Positions 55,631 to 63,452 of a DNA stretch of 64,000 nt are shown piece after piece. Every line of letters begins with the position of its first letter. The first letter of the stretch is position 1. A model generated the notes under the pieces. That model was given only the letters and a program-made list of their open reading frames with translations, did no database searches and was not told the origin of the DNA. The position numbers were made by a program, and so were the translations under genes. Source of the stretch: Cellulomonas sp. 73-92 (GTDB lineage Bacteria; Actinomycetota; Actinomycetes; Actinomycetales; Cellulomonadaceae); assembly GCF_001898175.1 (NCBI RefSeq), contig NZ_MKTH01000008.1, forward strand, positions 124,001-188,000. Reading direction: 5' to 3'.

Positions 55631-57178
55631 TCACGCCTCGTCGTCCCGGCCAGAACCGTCCGTGCGGACGATACGCACCAGGGTCACCGGTCCGTGGGCG
55701 ACCGCCCGCAGGCCGCGCCGGCCGGGCTCGAGCGTGACGTCGCGGGCGGCCCCGTCGACGACCACGGGGGCGTAGCGGGACAGGTCCCCGGTCAGCTCGA
55801 ACTCCAGCCAGTCGCCGGCGTCCAGGCGGACCCCGATCTCCTCGTCGGGCGACTCCTCCTGGCCGGCGTCGTGGTGGAACGGGTTGTCGGGGTGCTCCCC
55901 GGGCCGCGTCCACGTGAGCCCGCCGGCGTCGTCGGCACGCAGCGCGGGGAACGGCCCCGGGCGCCCGACGAGGTACGACTCCCCCGCGCCACGGAACCCG
56001 TAGCCCCACGCGGGCACCACCGCCGGGGCCGCGGCGGTGGCCGCCGCCAGCACGTCCGGCTGCCAGGTGGCCGCCTCGACCCGGACGTTGGCGACGAGCT
56101 CGGTGAGCACGGCGTCGGCCTGCGCCGGCGTCAGCCGCGGCGCGCCCTGCGCGCTCGCCGCGAACCGGTCCCAGCCCTGCGGGGGACGCACCGACACGGG
56201 GGACGTGCGGGTGTCGAGCTTCTTCCAGGTCCACAGGTTCCAGCCGATGCCGAACGTCTCGTAGAGGCGGAACGCCGTGTACAGCCAGTCGAGGCGGTTC
56301 TCCCCGCCCTCGCCCATGTAGAGGGGCAAGCGCAGGCTCGCGGCGGCGTCGAGGAAGGGCCGGATGCTGGCCTCGTCGGGCGCGGACCAGTACTTGTGGA
56401 ACTGGAGGCAGGAGTTGTCGTCCCAGCGCTCCGTGAAGATCTCGAAGTTCGTCGCCCAGTGCAGGCCCTCGTAGACGATGAGGTGGCGCGCGTCGACGGC
56501 CCGCACCGTCGCGGTCAGGTCCCGGTAGAGGCGCACGAGGTCGTCGCGGTAGCGGTGCTGCCACTCGTTCGGCAGCGGCTCGTTGAGCAGGTCGTAGCCG
56601 AGCACCGCGGGCTCGTCGGCGTACCGGGTCGCCAGGTCGGACCACAGCCGCACCGTCAGGTCGCGGTAGCGGGCGTCCATGAAGAGCTCGGGGACGCCGT
56701 GCGGCGAGTCGTCGATGTTCGTGCCCGTCTGCCCACCGGGGGCGCCGTGCAGGTCGAGCAGGACGCGCAGGCCGTGCGTGCGGCTCCAGCCGATGACGTC
56801 GTCCAGCAGCGCGTACCCCTCCGCGAGGGGTTCGCCGTCCGGCGCCTGCACGAGCCGGGAGTTGATCGGCACCCGCACGTGGTCGAGGCCGCTCGCGGCG
56901 ATCCGTGCGATGTCCGCCTCGGTGACGAACGCCGCGCGGTACTCCCGCCAGAACTCGTCCGCGCGGGCCTCGCCGACGAGCCGCGCGACGAGCGCCTCGA
57001 TCTGCCGCGGCGACTGCGCCCCGGCGCCCAGGCGCCACATGTACCCCTCCGGCAGGAGCCAGCCGCCCAGCCCGACGCCCCGGAGCAGGAGCGGGTCCCC
57101 GGCGCCGTCGACGAGCACGCCGCCCTCCGCCCGGACGAAGCCCAGGGCGGTGCCGGTCGCGTCGGTGGTGGTGGTCAC
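55631..57178 (-). CDS. GH5 family glycoside hydrolase with C-terminal beta domain, intracellular
   Basis: 515 residues, no signal peptide. The GH5 barrel covers about residues 25-345: catalytic acid Glu200 in YDLLNEPLPNEW, nucleophile Glu290 in LYMGEGGEN, plus RVPIN and LDLHGAPGGQ. The C-terminal 150 residues form a beta-rich domain with VRLDAGDWLEFELTGDLS, similar to carbohydrate-binding or accessory modules. Such enzymes are cellulases, exo-glucanases or beta-glycosidases; being cytoplasmic and next to an importer, it probably cuts imported beta-glucan or cello-oligosaccharides. GTG 57178 follows AGGAGA by six bases. Confidence 0.88.
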   Translation of the reverse strand: MTTTTDATGTALGFVRAEGGVLVDGAGDPLLLRGVGLGGWLLPEGYMWRLGAGAQSPRQIEALVARLVGEARADEFWREYRAAFVTEADIARIAASGLDHVRVPINSRLVQAPDGEPLAEGYALLDDVIGWSRTHGLRVLLDLHGAPGGQTGTNIDDSPHGVPELFMDARYRDLTVRLWSDLATRYADEPAVLGYDLLNEPLPNEWQHRYRDDLVRLYRDLTATVRAVDARHLIVYEGLHWATNFEIFTERWDDNSCLQFHKYWSAPDEASIRPFLDAAASLRLPLYMGEGGENRLDWLYTAFRLYETFGIGWNLWTWKKLDTRTSPVSVRPPQGWDRFAASAQGAPRLTPAQADAVLTELVANVRVEAATWQPDVLAAATAAAPAVVPAWGYGFRGAGESYLVGRPGPFPALRADDAGGLTWTRPGEHPDNPFHHDAGQEESPDEEIGVRLDAGDWLEFELTGDLSRYAPVVVDGAARDVTLEPGRRGLRAVAHGPVTLVRIVRTDGSGRDDEA

Positions 57179-57202
57179 GGGGTTCTCCTGGTCACTGGGG
57201 GC

Positions 57203-58081
57203 TCACTTGAGGCCGGACAGGGCGAACCCCTGCACGATGTGCCGCTGGAAGACGACGAAGACGACGAGGACCGGCACGACCATGACGGCGGCGGCGGCCA
57301 TCTGGAGCGACGGGTTCGTGGCGACCTGCTGATTGAGCAGGGCGATGCCGACGGACAGGGTGTACAGGCCCTGGTCGGACGCGATGACGAGCGGCCACAG
57401 GAAGCTGTTCCAGCCGGTGATGAAGGTCAGCACCACCTGCACGGCGAGGATCGGCCGCGACATCGGCAGCACGATCTGCGCGAAGATCCGCGCCTCCCCC
57501 GCCCCGTCGATGCGGGCGGCCTCGAGCACCTCGGTGGGGATCGTCGTCATGAACTGCCGGAACAGGAACACGCCGAACGCGCTGACCAGCGTCGGCAGGG
57601 CGATCCCGACGAGCGTGTTCGTCAGCCCGATCCCGTTGAGGATGAGGTAGGTCGGGATCATCGTCACCTGGACCGGGATCATCATCGTCGTCAGGACGAG
57701 GAAGAAGATCGGCTCCTTGCCGCGGAACGAGAACTTCGCGAACCCGTAGCCGGCCATCGCCATGACCAGCAGGCCCACCATGCTGATGAGCACCACCCCG
57801 AGGGTGTTGACGAGGTACCGGCCGAAGTCCATCTGGCGCATGAGCTGCGTGAAGTACTGGACGGTCACGTGCGACGGGAGCAGGTGCGGCGGGTAGGCGA
57901 CGGAGTCGCTGCGCGGCTTGACCGCCGAGACGATCATCCAGGCGAAGGGGAACGCGGTGAGGACCGCGCCCAGCGTCAGCACGACGCCCGCCATCCAGGG
58001 CCGCCGACGCCGCCCGGTCCGCGCGGTCGCGGCCGGCCGGGCGACGACACGGGGCGGCACGAGCGTGTCAGTACTCGACAT
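57203..58081 (-). CDS. Sugar ABC transporter permease, MalG type
   Basis: 292 residues, six membrane segments, EAA loop EVLEAARIDGAGEARIFAQIVLP. ATG 58081 overlaps the MalF-type gene by 14 bases. Partner of the SBP starting at 60323. Confidence 0.92.
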   Translation of the reverse strand: MSSTDTLVPPRVVARPAATARTGRRRRPWMAGVVLTLGAVLTAFPFAWMIVSAVKPRSDSVAYPPHLLPSHVTVQYFTQLMRQMDFGRYLVNTLGVVLISMVGLLVMAMAGYGFAKFSFRGKEPIFFLVLTTMMIPVQVTMIPTYLILNGIGLTNTLVGIALPTLVSAFGVFLFRQFMTTIPTEVLEAARIDGAGEARIFAQIVLPMSRPILAVQVVLTFITGWNSFLWPLVIASDQGLYTLSVGIALLNQQVATNPSLQMAAAAVMVVPVLVVFVVFQRHIVQGFALSGLK

Positions 58082-58946
58082 CGGCCCTCCTCGCGCGCAG
58101 CTGGAGGAGCGTCGCGACGGCGATGACGGCGAACAGCACCACCGACCCGGCGCTGGCGTAGCCGAACCGCGCGCCGGAGAACCCCTGCTGGAACAGGAAC
58201 AGCGAGATGCTCGTCGACGACCCGAGCGGGCCGCCCTTGGTGAGGACGAACGCCTCGTCGAAGAACTGCAGCCAGGCGATCACCGTCGTCACCGTGACGA
58301 AGAGGATCGCGAACCGCAGCAGCGGCAGGACCACCGACCAGGTGGTGCGCAGCCGCGACGCGCCGTCGAGGGCCGCCGCCTCGAGGTACTCCTTCGGCAC
58401 CCCCTGCAGCGCCGCCAGGAAGATGATCGTGTTGAGGCCCGTGCCACGCCAGATCGCGACGAGCGCCACGGACACCTTGACCAGGGACGGGCTGGACAGC
58501 CACTGCACCGGCCCGAGCCCGACGAGCGAGAGCACGTAGTTCAGCAACCCGAACTGCGTGTTGTAGAGGTACCCCCAGACGAGCGCGATGGCGACGATGC
58601 CCGTGATCGCCGGCAGGAAGTAGAACGACCGGAGCACCCGGAAGAACCGGCCCTGCGAGCGGTTGAGGAGCAGCGCGACGACCAGCGAGATGACGACGAC
58701 CGACGGGACGCCGACCACGACGTAGAAGCCGGTGTTGCGCATCGCCTGCCAGAACGCGGCGTCCCCGAACAGCTCTGTGTAGTTGGCCAGGCCGACGCCC
58801 TGGACCCGCGACAGGTCGCCGAGCCCGGCGGCGTCGAGGTTCGTCAGGCTGACGACCGCCGCGACGAGGATCGGCAGCACGCCGAAGGCGAGGAGCAGCA
58901 GGGTCGCCGGTCCGACGAGGACGTACGGCGTCGCGCGCGATCGCAT
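58068..58946 (-). CDS. Sugar ABC transporter permease, MalF type
   Basis: 292 residues, six membrane segments, EAA loop EYLEAAALDGASRLRTTWSVVLP. ATG 58946 is chosen for the GAAGGGAACG upstream; a longer frame reads into the intercistronic hairpin. Follows the SBP gene. Confidence 0.92.
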   Translation of the reverse strand: MRSRATPYVLVGPATLLLLAFGVLPILVAAVVSLTNLDAAGLGDLSRVQGVGLANYTELFGDAAFWQAMRNTGFYVVVGVPSVVVISLVVALLLNRSQGRFFRVLRSFYFLPAITGIVAIALVWGYLYNTQFGLLNYVLSLVGLGPVQWLSSPSLVKVSVALVAIWRGTGLNTIIFLAALQGVPKEYLEAAALDGASRLRTTWSVVLPLLRFAILFVTVTTVIAWLQFFDEAFVLTKGGPLGSSTSISLFLFQQGFSGARFGYASAGSVVLFAVIAVATLLQLRARRADVEY

Positions 58947-58979
58947 CGTGACGTTCCCTTCTCGAGCGTGGCGAGCGGA

Positions 58980-59015
58980 GGCCCGGTGGTGGAGGAGGCT
59001 CGCCACCACCGGGCC
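58980..59015 (-). terminator. Intercistronic hairpin after SBP gene
   Basis: GGCCCGGTGGTG (58980-58991) pairs perfectly with CACCACCGGGCC (59004-59015). It lies between the SBP stop and the permease start, as the hairpin at 49942 does after the other SBP gene. Confidence 0.55.
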
Positions 59016-59027
59016 GGCGCTCGGCCC

Positions 59028-60323
59028 TCAGTTGGTCGACTGACCCTTGGTGGCCGCGAACAGCGACGTGAGCGCGGCCTCCTTGTCCTTGCCGGTCAGC
59101 ACGATGGAGTTGAGGGCGTCGAGGAGCGCCTTGCCGGTCGCGCCGTCCCAGTTCGGGACGAGCGGCACGATCTTGGCGTTGGCCAGCTGCGCGGCGTAGA
59201 CGGACACGAGCGGGTCGGCGGTCAGCGCTGTGTCCGCGAGGGCCGCCTTGGCCGTCGGCAGGTCGCCGTTGAGCTGGAACCAGGCGACCTGCGTCGCCGG
59301 CTGCGACAGGAAGTCGAGCAGCGTCAGGGCGGCGTCCTTGTGGGCCGACTTCGCCCAGACCGCCATGTTCGAGCCCGCGAGGAGCGACGTGTTCGTCGTG
59401 CCCTTCGGCAGCTGGGCGACGGACCACTTGCCGGCCAGGTCGGGGGCGGCGTCCTTGATCGCGGCGGCCAGGTAGGGGCCGGACACGAGCATCGGCGTCG
59501 CGCCGGACACGAAGCCCTGCGTCTGGTCGAAGTCGCTGTTCGTCGGGACGCTCTTGTCGGCGTACAGGCCGGTGTACAGGTCGACGGCCTTGCGGAACTC
59601 CGGGGTGTCGAAGTTCACGGCGCCGTCGGCGCCGATGATGTCGCCGCCGAAGTCCCAGGTCATCTCGACCGGCAGCGGGCTGTCCCACTGCGGGATGTAG
59701 TAGCCGTACTTGCCGGGCCCACGCCCGGCCAGCGTCTTGGCGTCCGCCCGGAGCTCGTCCCACGTCGCCGGCGGTGAGCTGATGCCCGCCGCCGCCAGGA
59801 TGTCGGACCGGTAGAACAGGACGCGCGTGTCGCTGATCCACGGCACGCTGACGACCTTGCCGCCCACCGCGGTCGCCTTCCCCGCGACGCCGTCGACGAA
59901 GTTGGCGGAGGCGAGGTGGCTGTAGGGGGCGAGGGTCGCGTCGTCGAGGGGCAGCAGGGCGCCGGTGTCGGCGTAGGTGCGCAGCTTCGACAGGCCCACC
60001 TGCAGGACGTCGGGGCCGTCGCCCGAGGCGACCGCGGTCGTGAACTTCTGGTCGACGCTGTCCCACGGGATCGCGACGGCCTTGACCTGGATGCCGGTCT
60101 GCTGCGTGAACGGCTGCACGATCTGGTCGAAGTGGGCGGTGGTGTCCCCCATCACCCAGACCGTGAGGGGGCCGGTCGGCGCGGGAGCGCCGGACGTGGC
60201 CGCGGCAGGAGTGCCGCCCGTGGCGGCCGGGGTGCCGCCACCCGTCGACGAGCATGCCGCGAGTGCCAACGCGGCGACGATGCCGACGGGCACCAGGGCC
60301 CGCCGGGTGAAGGAGTTCGCCAT
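59028..60323 (-). CDS. Sugar ABC transporter substrate-binding lipoprotein
   Basis: 431 residues. Lipobox LALAAC with Cys24, linker, type-1 SBP domain (LTVWVMGDTTAHFDQIVQPF, SVPWISDTRVLFYRSDIL, LLAGSNMAVWAKSAHKDAAL). ATG 60323 has GAAAGGG upstream. First gene of the GH5 operon, with a clear promoter 160 bp upstream. Ligand probably a beta-gluco-oligosaccharide. Confidence 0.92.
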   Translation of the reverse strand: MANSFTRRALVPVGIVAALALAACSSTGGGTPAATGGTPAAATSGAPAPTGPLTVWVMGDTTAHFDQIVQPFTQQTGIQVKAVAIPWDSVDQKFTTAVASGDGPDVLQVGLSKLRTYADTGALLPLDDATLAPYSHLASANFVDGVAGKATAVGGKVVSVPWISDTRVLFYRSDILAAAGISSPPATWDELRADAKTLAGRGPGKYGYYIPQWDSPLPVEMTWDFGGDIIGADGAVNFDTPEFRKAVDLYTGLYADKSVPTNSDFDQTQGFVSGATPMLVSGPYLAAAIKDAAPDLAGKWSVAQLPKGTTNTSLLAGSNMAVWAKSAHKDAALTLLDFLSQPATQVAWFQLNGDLPTAKAALADTALTADPLVSVYAAQLANAKIVPLVPNWDGATGKALLDALNSIVLTGKDKEAALTSLFAATKGQSTN

Positions 60324-60476
60324 CGAAGATCCCTTTCAGTGGGCGCAACCGTGCGCCGTGCCGAGTGTGAGTCTCGCCGGGCCGTGCCTCGCCTGGCGAC
60401 AGGGGCCGCCCCGCGCGTCGCGGGGCGGCATCGCTGCCGACCACGCGGGACGTCACCCAACCCGTCAGGCTTATTT

Positions 60477-60513
60477 CACGGCTTAGTCTAAGTCGTGGAG
60501 TTTGTGGTGGCAA
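60477..60513 (-). promoter_or_regulatory. Promoter and operator of the GH5/SBP operon
   Basis: Minus strand TTGCCA (60513-60508), exactly 17 bp, TAGACT (60490-60485). The 21-bp near-palindrome CACGGCTTAG-T-CTAAGTCGTG (60477-60497; one mismatch per arm) covers the -10 box, as expected for a repressor site. The rest of the 318-bp gap 60324-60641 holds the untranslated leader and the divergent promoter of the DUF1508 gene; I see no other gene. Confidence 0.75.
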
Positions 60514-60641
60514 GACCCGTCGTCCGCGGCGTTCCGTCCGCCCGACCCACCCGGATCGAGTGGTTCTGACCGTTCGGCTGGCCGCGCCCGGCGCCCGCTC
60601 CTAGCGTGGCGTCCGTCCGGGTCTGCGACGAGGGAGTTCCC

Positions 60642-60830
60642 ATGGCCGCGAAGTTCGAGCTGTACAAGAGCGCCAACGGTGAGTTCCGGTGGCGGCTGAA
60701 GTCCGCCAACGGGCAGATCATCGCCACCGGCGGCGAGGGCTACACCCGCAAGGACGGCGCGCTGAACGGCATCGAAGCGGTCAAGCGCGATGCCGGGGAC
60801 GCGGCGGTGGACGACCAGACCGCCTCCTGA
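60642..60830 (+). CDS. DUF1508 (YegP-like) small protein
   Basis: 62 residues containing one YegP/DUF1508 unit: KFELYKSANGEFRWRLKSAN then GQIIATGGEGYTRKDGALNG. E. coli YegP carries two such units; function unknown, sometimes linked to stress. ATG 60642 has GAGGGAG upstream, and TAGCGT at 60602 may be its -10 box. Confidence 0.85.
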   Translation: MAAKFELYKSANGEFRWRLKSANGQIIATGGEGYTRKDGALNGIEAVKRDAGDAAVDDQTAS

Positions 60831-60858
60831 GGCCGTCCGAGCCCGCACCACCGGCGGG

Positions 60859-60947
60859 CGACTGCGGCCCGCCCGCTCTCCGCGAGTGCCGCAGTCGTTC
60901 GCCGAATGCGAGGGAAGTTGCTGCCGCGCTCGGCAGACGACTGCGGC
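60859..60947. repeat. Three copies of a 10-bp sequence, two forming a hairpin
   Basis: CGACTGCGGC at 60859-60868, its complement GCCGCAGTCG at 60888-60897, and CGACTGCGGC again at 60938-60947. The first two can pair (10-bp stem) and may terminate the DUF1508 transcript; the second and third can pair as an alternative. Confidence 0.5.
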
Positions 60948-61010
60948 GCTCGGCGAGGGGTGGGGCGCGCCACGCGGGCCACCGGCGGCGACGCGCCGTA
61001 CGATCCGCGC

Positions 61011-62438
61011 GTGGCTGACGACCCCACCCGCGCCGCCGCGGACGACGCCCCGACCACCGCCGGCCCCGCGCCGTTCGGCAGGCAGCGCCTGCTGCGCAAG
61101 CCCGTGCTCGCCTGGGCGGCCTGGGACTGGGGGTCGGCGGCGTTCAACTCCGTGGTGACGACGTTCGTCTTCACCGTCTGGCTCACGTCGTCGACGTTCG
61201 TCGAGGCCGGTCAGGACGTCGACCACGCCAAGGGCGTGCACAGCGAGTGGCTCGGCACGGCGATGACGATCTCCGGCATCTGCGTCGCGCTGCTGGCGCC
61301 GGCGCTCGGGGCGCTCGCGGACGCGTCCGGGCGGCGCAAGCCGTGGCTGGGGTGGAACACCCTGGTCACGGTGCTGGCGATGGCCGGCATGGTCTTCGTC
61401 CGACCCACCCCCGGGCACCTGGGCGGCGCGGTGGTGCTCGGCGTCACGCTGCTGGCGGTCGGCACGGTGTTCTACGAGCTGGCATCCGTCGCCTACAACG
61501 CGCTGCTGCTGAAGATCACCACGCCCGGCAACCTCGGGCGCGTCAGCGGCCTGGGCTGGGGCTCCGGCTACGTCGGCGGCATCGTCCTGCTGCTCGTGCT
61601 GTTCGTCGGCTTCATCAACCCGGACGTCGGCTGGTTCGGCGTCTCGAGCAAGGACGGCTGGAACATCCGCGCCGCCATCGCCCTGGCGACCGTGTGGATG
61701 GCGGTCTTCGCGATCCCGGTGCTCGTTGCGGTCAAGGAGCACCCCGAGCGCGACCCGCAGGCGATCACCCCGCTCGGCGCGTACGCCAAGCTCGGCCGCG
61801 ACGTCGCACGGCTGTGGCGCACCCGCCGCTCGATGCTCGGCTACCTCGTCGCCTCGGCCGTCTACCGCGACGGCCTGACCGGCGTGTTCACGTTCGGTGC
61901 CGTGCTCGCCGCCGGGACGTTCGGGTTCAGCTCGTCGCAGGTGATCGTCTTCGCCATCGCCGCCAACGTCGTCGCCGGCATCTTCACCATCGCCGCCGGG
62001 TGGCTCGACGACCGGTTCGGGCCGCGCCGCGTCATCGCCGTCTCGCTCGTCGTCCTCGTGCTGTCCGCGACCGCGATCTTCGTGCTCCACGCCAAGGGCC
62101 GGACGGTCTTCTGGGTGGCCGGGCTCGTGCTCTCGGCGTGCGTCGGACCGGCGCAGTCCGCCAGCCGCGGCCTCCTCGCGCGGATGGCCGACGAGGGCCG
62201 GGAGGCCGAGTCGTTCGGCCTGTACGCCACCACCGGGCGGGTCGCGACGTTCCTCGCGCCGGCGGCGTGGACCGTGGCGATCCGGTGGGGCGGCGACCAC
62301 CAGTACTGGGGCATCCTCGGCATCGTCACGGTGCTCGTCGTCGGCCTCGTGCTGTTCCTCCTCGTGCGCTTCCCCGCCGGGCGGCGCGTCGACGGGCGGC
62401 ACGACGTGACCGCGGCGGCGCAGCCCGAACTGGTGTAG
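61011..62438 (+). CDS. MFS transporter of the UMF1 (Atg22-like) type
   Basis: 475 residues with about twelve membrane segments. VLAWAAWDWGSAAFNSVVTTF at the first helix is the hallmark of the UMF1/Atg22-like group, followed by LGALADASGRRKPWLG (motif A). Substrates in bacteria are unknown. GTG 61011 lies six bases after TACGAT and lacks a ribosome site, suggesting a leaderless transcript. The next gene begins 9 bp after its stop. Confidence 0.85.
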   Translation: MADDPTRAAADDAPTTAGPAPFGRQRLLRKPVLAWAAWDWGSAAFNSVVTTFVFTVWLTSSTFVEAGQDVDHAKGVHSEWLGTAMTISGICVALLAPALGALADASGRRKPWLGWNTLVTVLAMAGMVFVRPTPGHLGGAVVLGVTLLAVGTVFYELASVAYNALLLKITTPGNLGRVSGLGWGSGYVGGIVLLLVLFVGFINPDVGWFGVSSKDGWNIRAAIALATVWMAVFAIPVLVAVKEHPERDPQAITPLGAYAKLGRDVARLWRTRRSMLGYLVASAVYRDGLTGVFTFGAVLAAGTFGFSSSQVIVFAIAANVVAGIFTIAAGWLDDRFGPRRVIAVSLVVLVLSATAIFVLHAKGRTVFWVAGLVLSACVGPAQSASRGLLARMADEGREAESFGLYATTGRVATFLAPAAWTVAIRWGGDHQYWGILGIVTVLVVGLVLFLLVRFPAGRRVDGRHDVTAAAQPELV

Positions 62439-62447
62439 GCCTGTCCC

Positions 62448-63452
62448 GTGCGCACCGAGCCCGACGCCGGTCTGACCTGGGCCGACGACGACCACCTGCC
62501 CGGGTTCGTCGTCGCACGCGCACCGGCCTCGCCCGTCGTCGCCGGGACGCGGGCGGCCTCGGTCGCGGCCGGCCGCTCGGACCCCGAGTACGCCCTCGTG
62601 CGCCGCAAGGAGGTTCCCCGCCGCCCGCGCGGCGTCGTGGTGCACCTCCACGGCTACAACGACTACTTCTTCCAGGCCCACCTCGCCGCCGCGGTGGAGG
62701 AGGCCGGCTGGGCCTTCCTCGCGCTGGACGCCCGGCGGGCCGGGCGCGCCTGGCGGCTCGGCGAGGTGCCGCACTACCAGGACGACCTGCGCGAGCAGGG
62801 CACGGACCTCACCGCGGCCGTCACGGCCGCGCGGCTGCTGCACCCCGGCGTGCCCGTCGTCGTGCACGCGCACTCCACCGGGGGGCTCGTCGCCGCCCTG
62901 TGGGCGCACGCCCATCGCGAGCGCGGCGGCATCGAGGGCCTCCTCCTCGACAGCCCGTTCCTCGGCGCCGGCTCGGTGTTCGCGCCCGTCGTGGGCGACG
63001 AGGTGCTGCGCGCCCTGGCGCGGCTGCGCCCGCTGACACCCCTGTCGAGCCGGCCGTCCGTGTACGCGACGCACCTGCTGGCGGCCAACGGCGGCCGGTG
63101 GGACTTCGACACGCGGCTCAAGCGGCCCGAGGGCGTCCCGGCGCGGGCCGGCTGGCTGTCGGCCGTGCGGCAGGGGCAGGCGCGTGTCGCCCGCGGCCTG
63201 GAGATCTCGTGCCCGGTGCTCGTCGCGCACTCCGACACCTCGGGGCCGGACCGCAACGAGAACCCCGACCTGGACCGGCAGGACATCGTGCTGGACGTGC
63301 GCACGCTCGCGCGCCTCGCGCCCGGCCTCGGCGCCGACGTCGACGTCCGCGTCATCGCCGGCGGCGTCCACGACCTGGCGCTGTCGGCCCCGGAGCCGCG
63401 CGCCGCCTACCTCGCGACCGTGACCGGGTTCCTCACCCGGATCGCGCCGTGA
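62448..63452 (+). CDS. Alpha/beta hydrolase (lysophospholipase-like)
   Basis: 334 residues. The oxyanion region VVVHLHGYNDYFFQ, the nucleophile elbow VVHAHSTGG (Ser in an H-x-S-x-G setting), and the C-terminal His in GGVHDLALS define a serine hydrolase like monoglyceride lipases or lysophospholipases. GTG 62448; its stop overlaps the start of the glycerophosphodiesterase gene (GTGA). Together they could take phospholipids apart stepwise, deacylation then diester cleavage; this is inference from coupling. Confidence 0.8.
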   Translation: MRTEPDAGLTWADDDHLPGFVVARAPASPVVAGTRAASVAAGRSDPEYALVRRKEVPRRPRGVVVHLHGYNDYFFQAHLAAAVEEAGWAFLALDARRAGRAWRLGEVPHYQDDLREQGTDLTAAVTAARLLHPGVPVVVHAHSTGGLVAALWAHAHRERGGIEGLLLDSPFLGAGSVFAPVVGDEVLRALARLRPLTPLSSRPSVYATHLLAANGGRWDFDTRLKRPEGVPARAGWLSAVRQGQARVARGLEISCPVLVAHSDTSGPDRNENPDLDRQDIVLDVRTLARLAPGLGADVDVRVIAGGVHDLALSAPEPRAAYLATVTGFLTRIAP

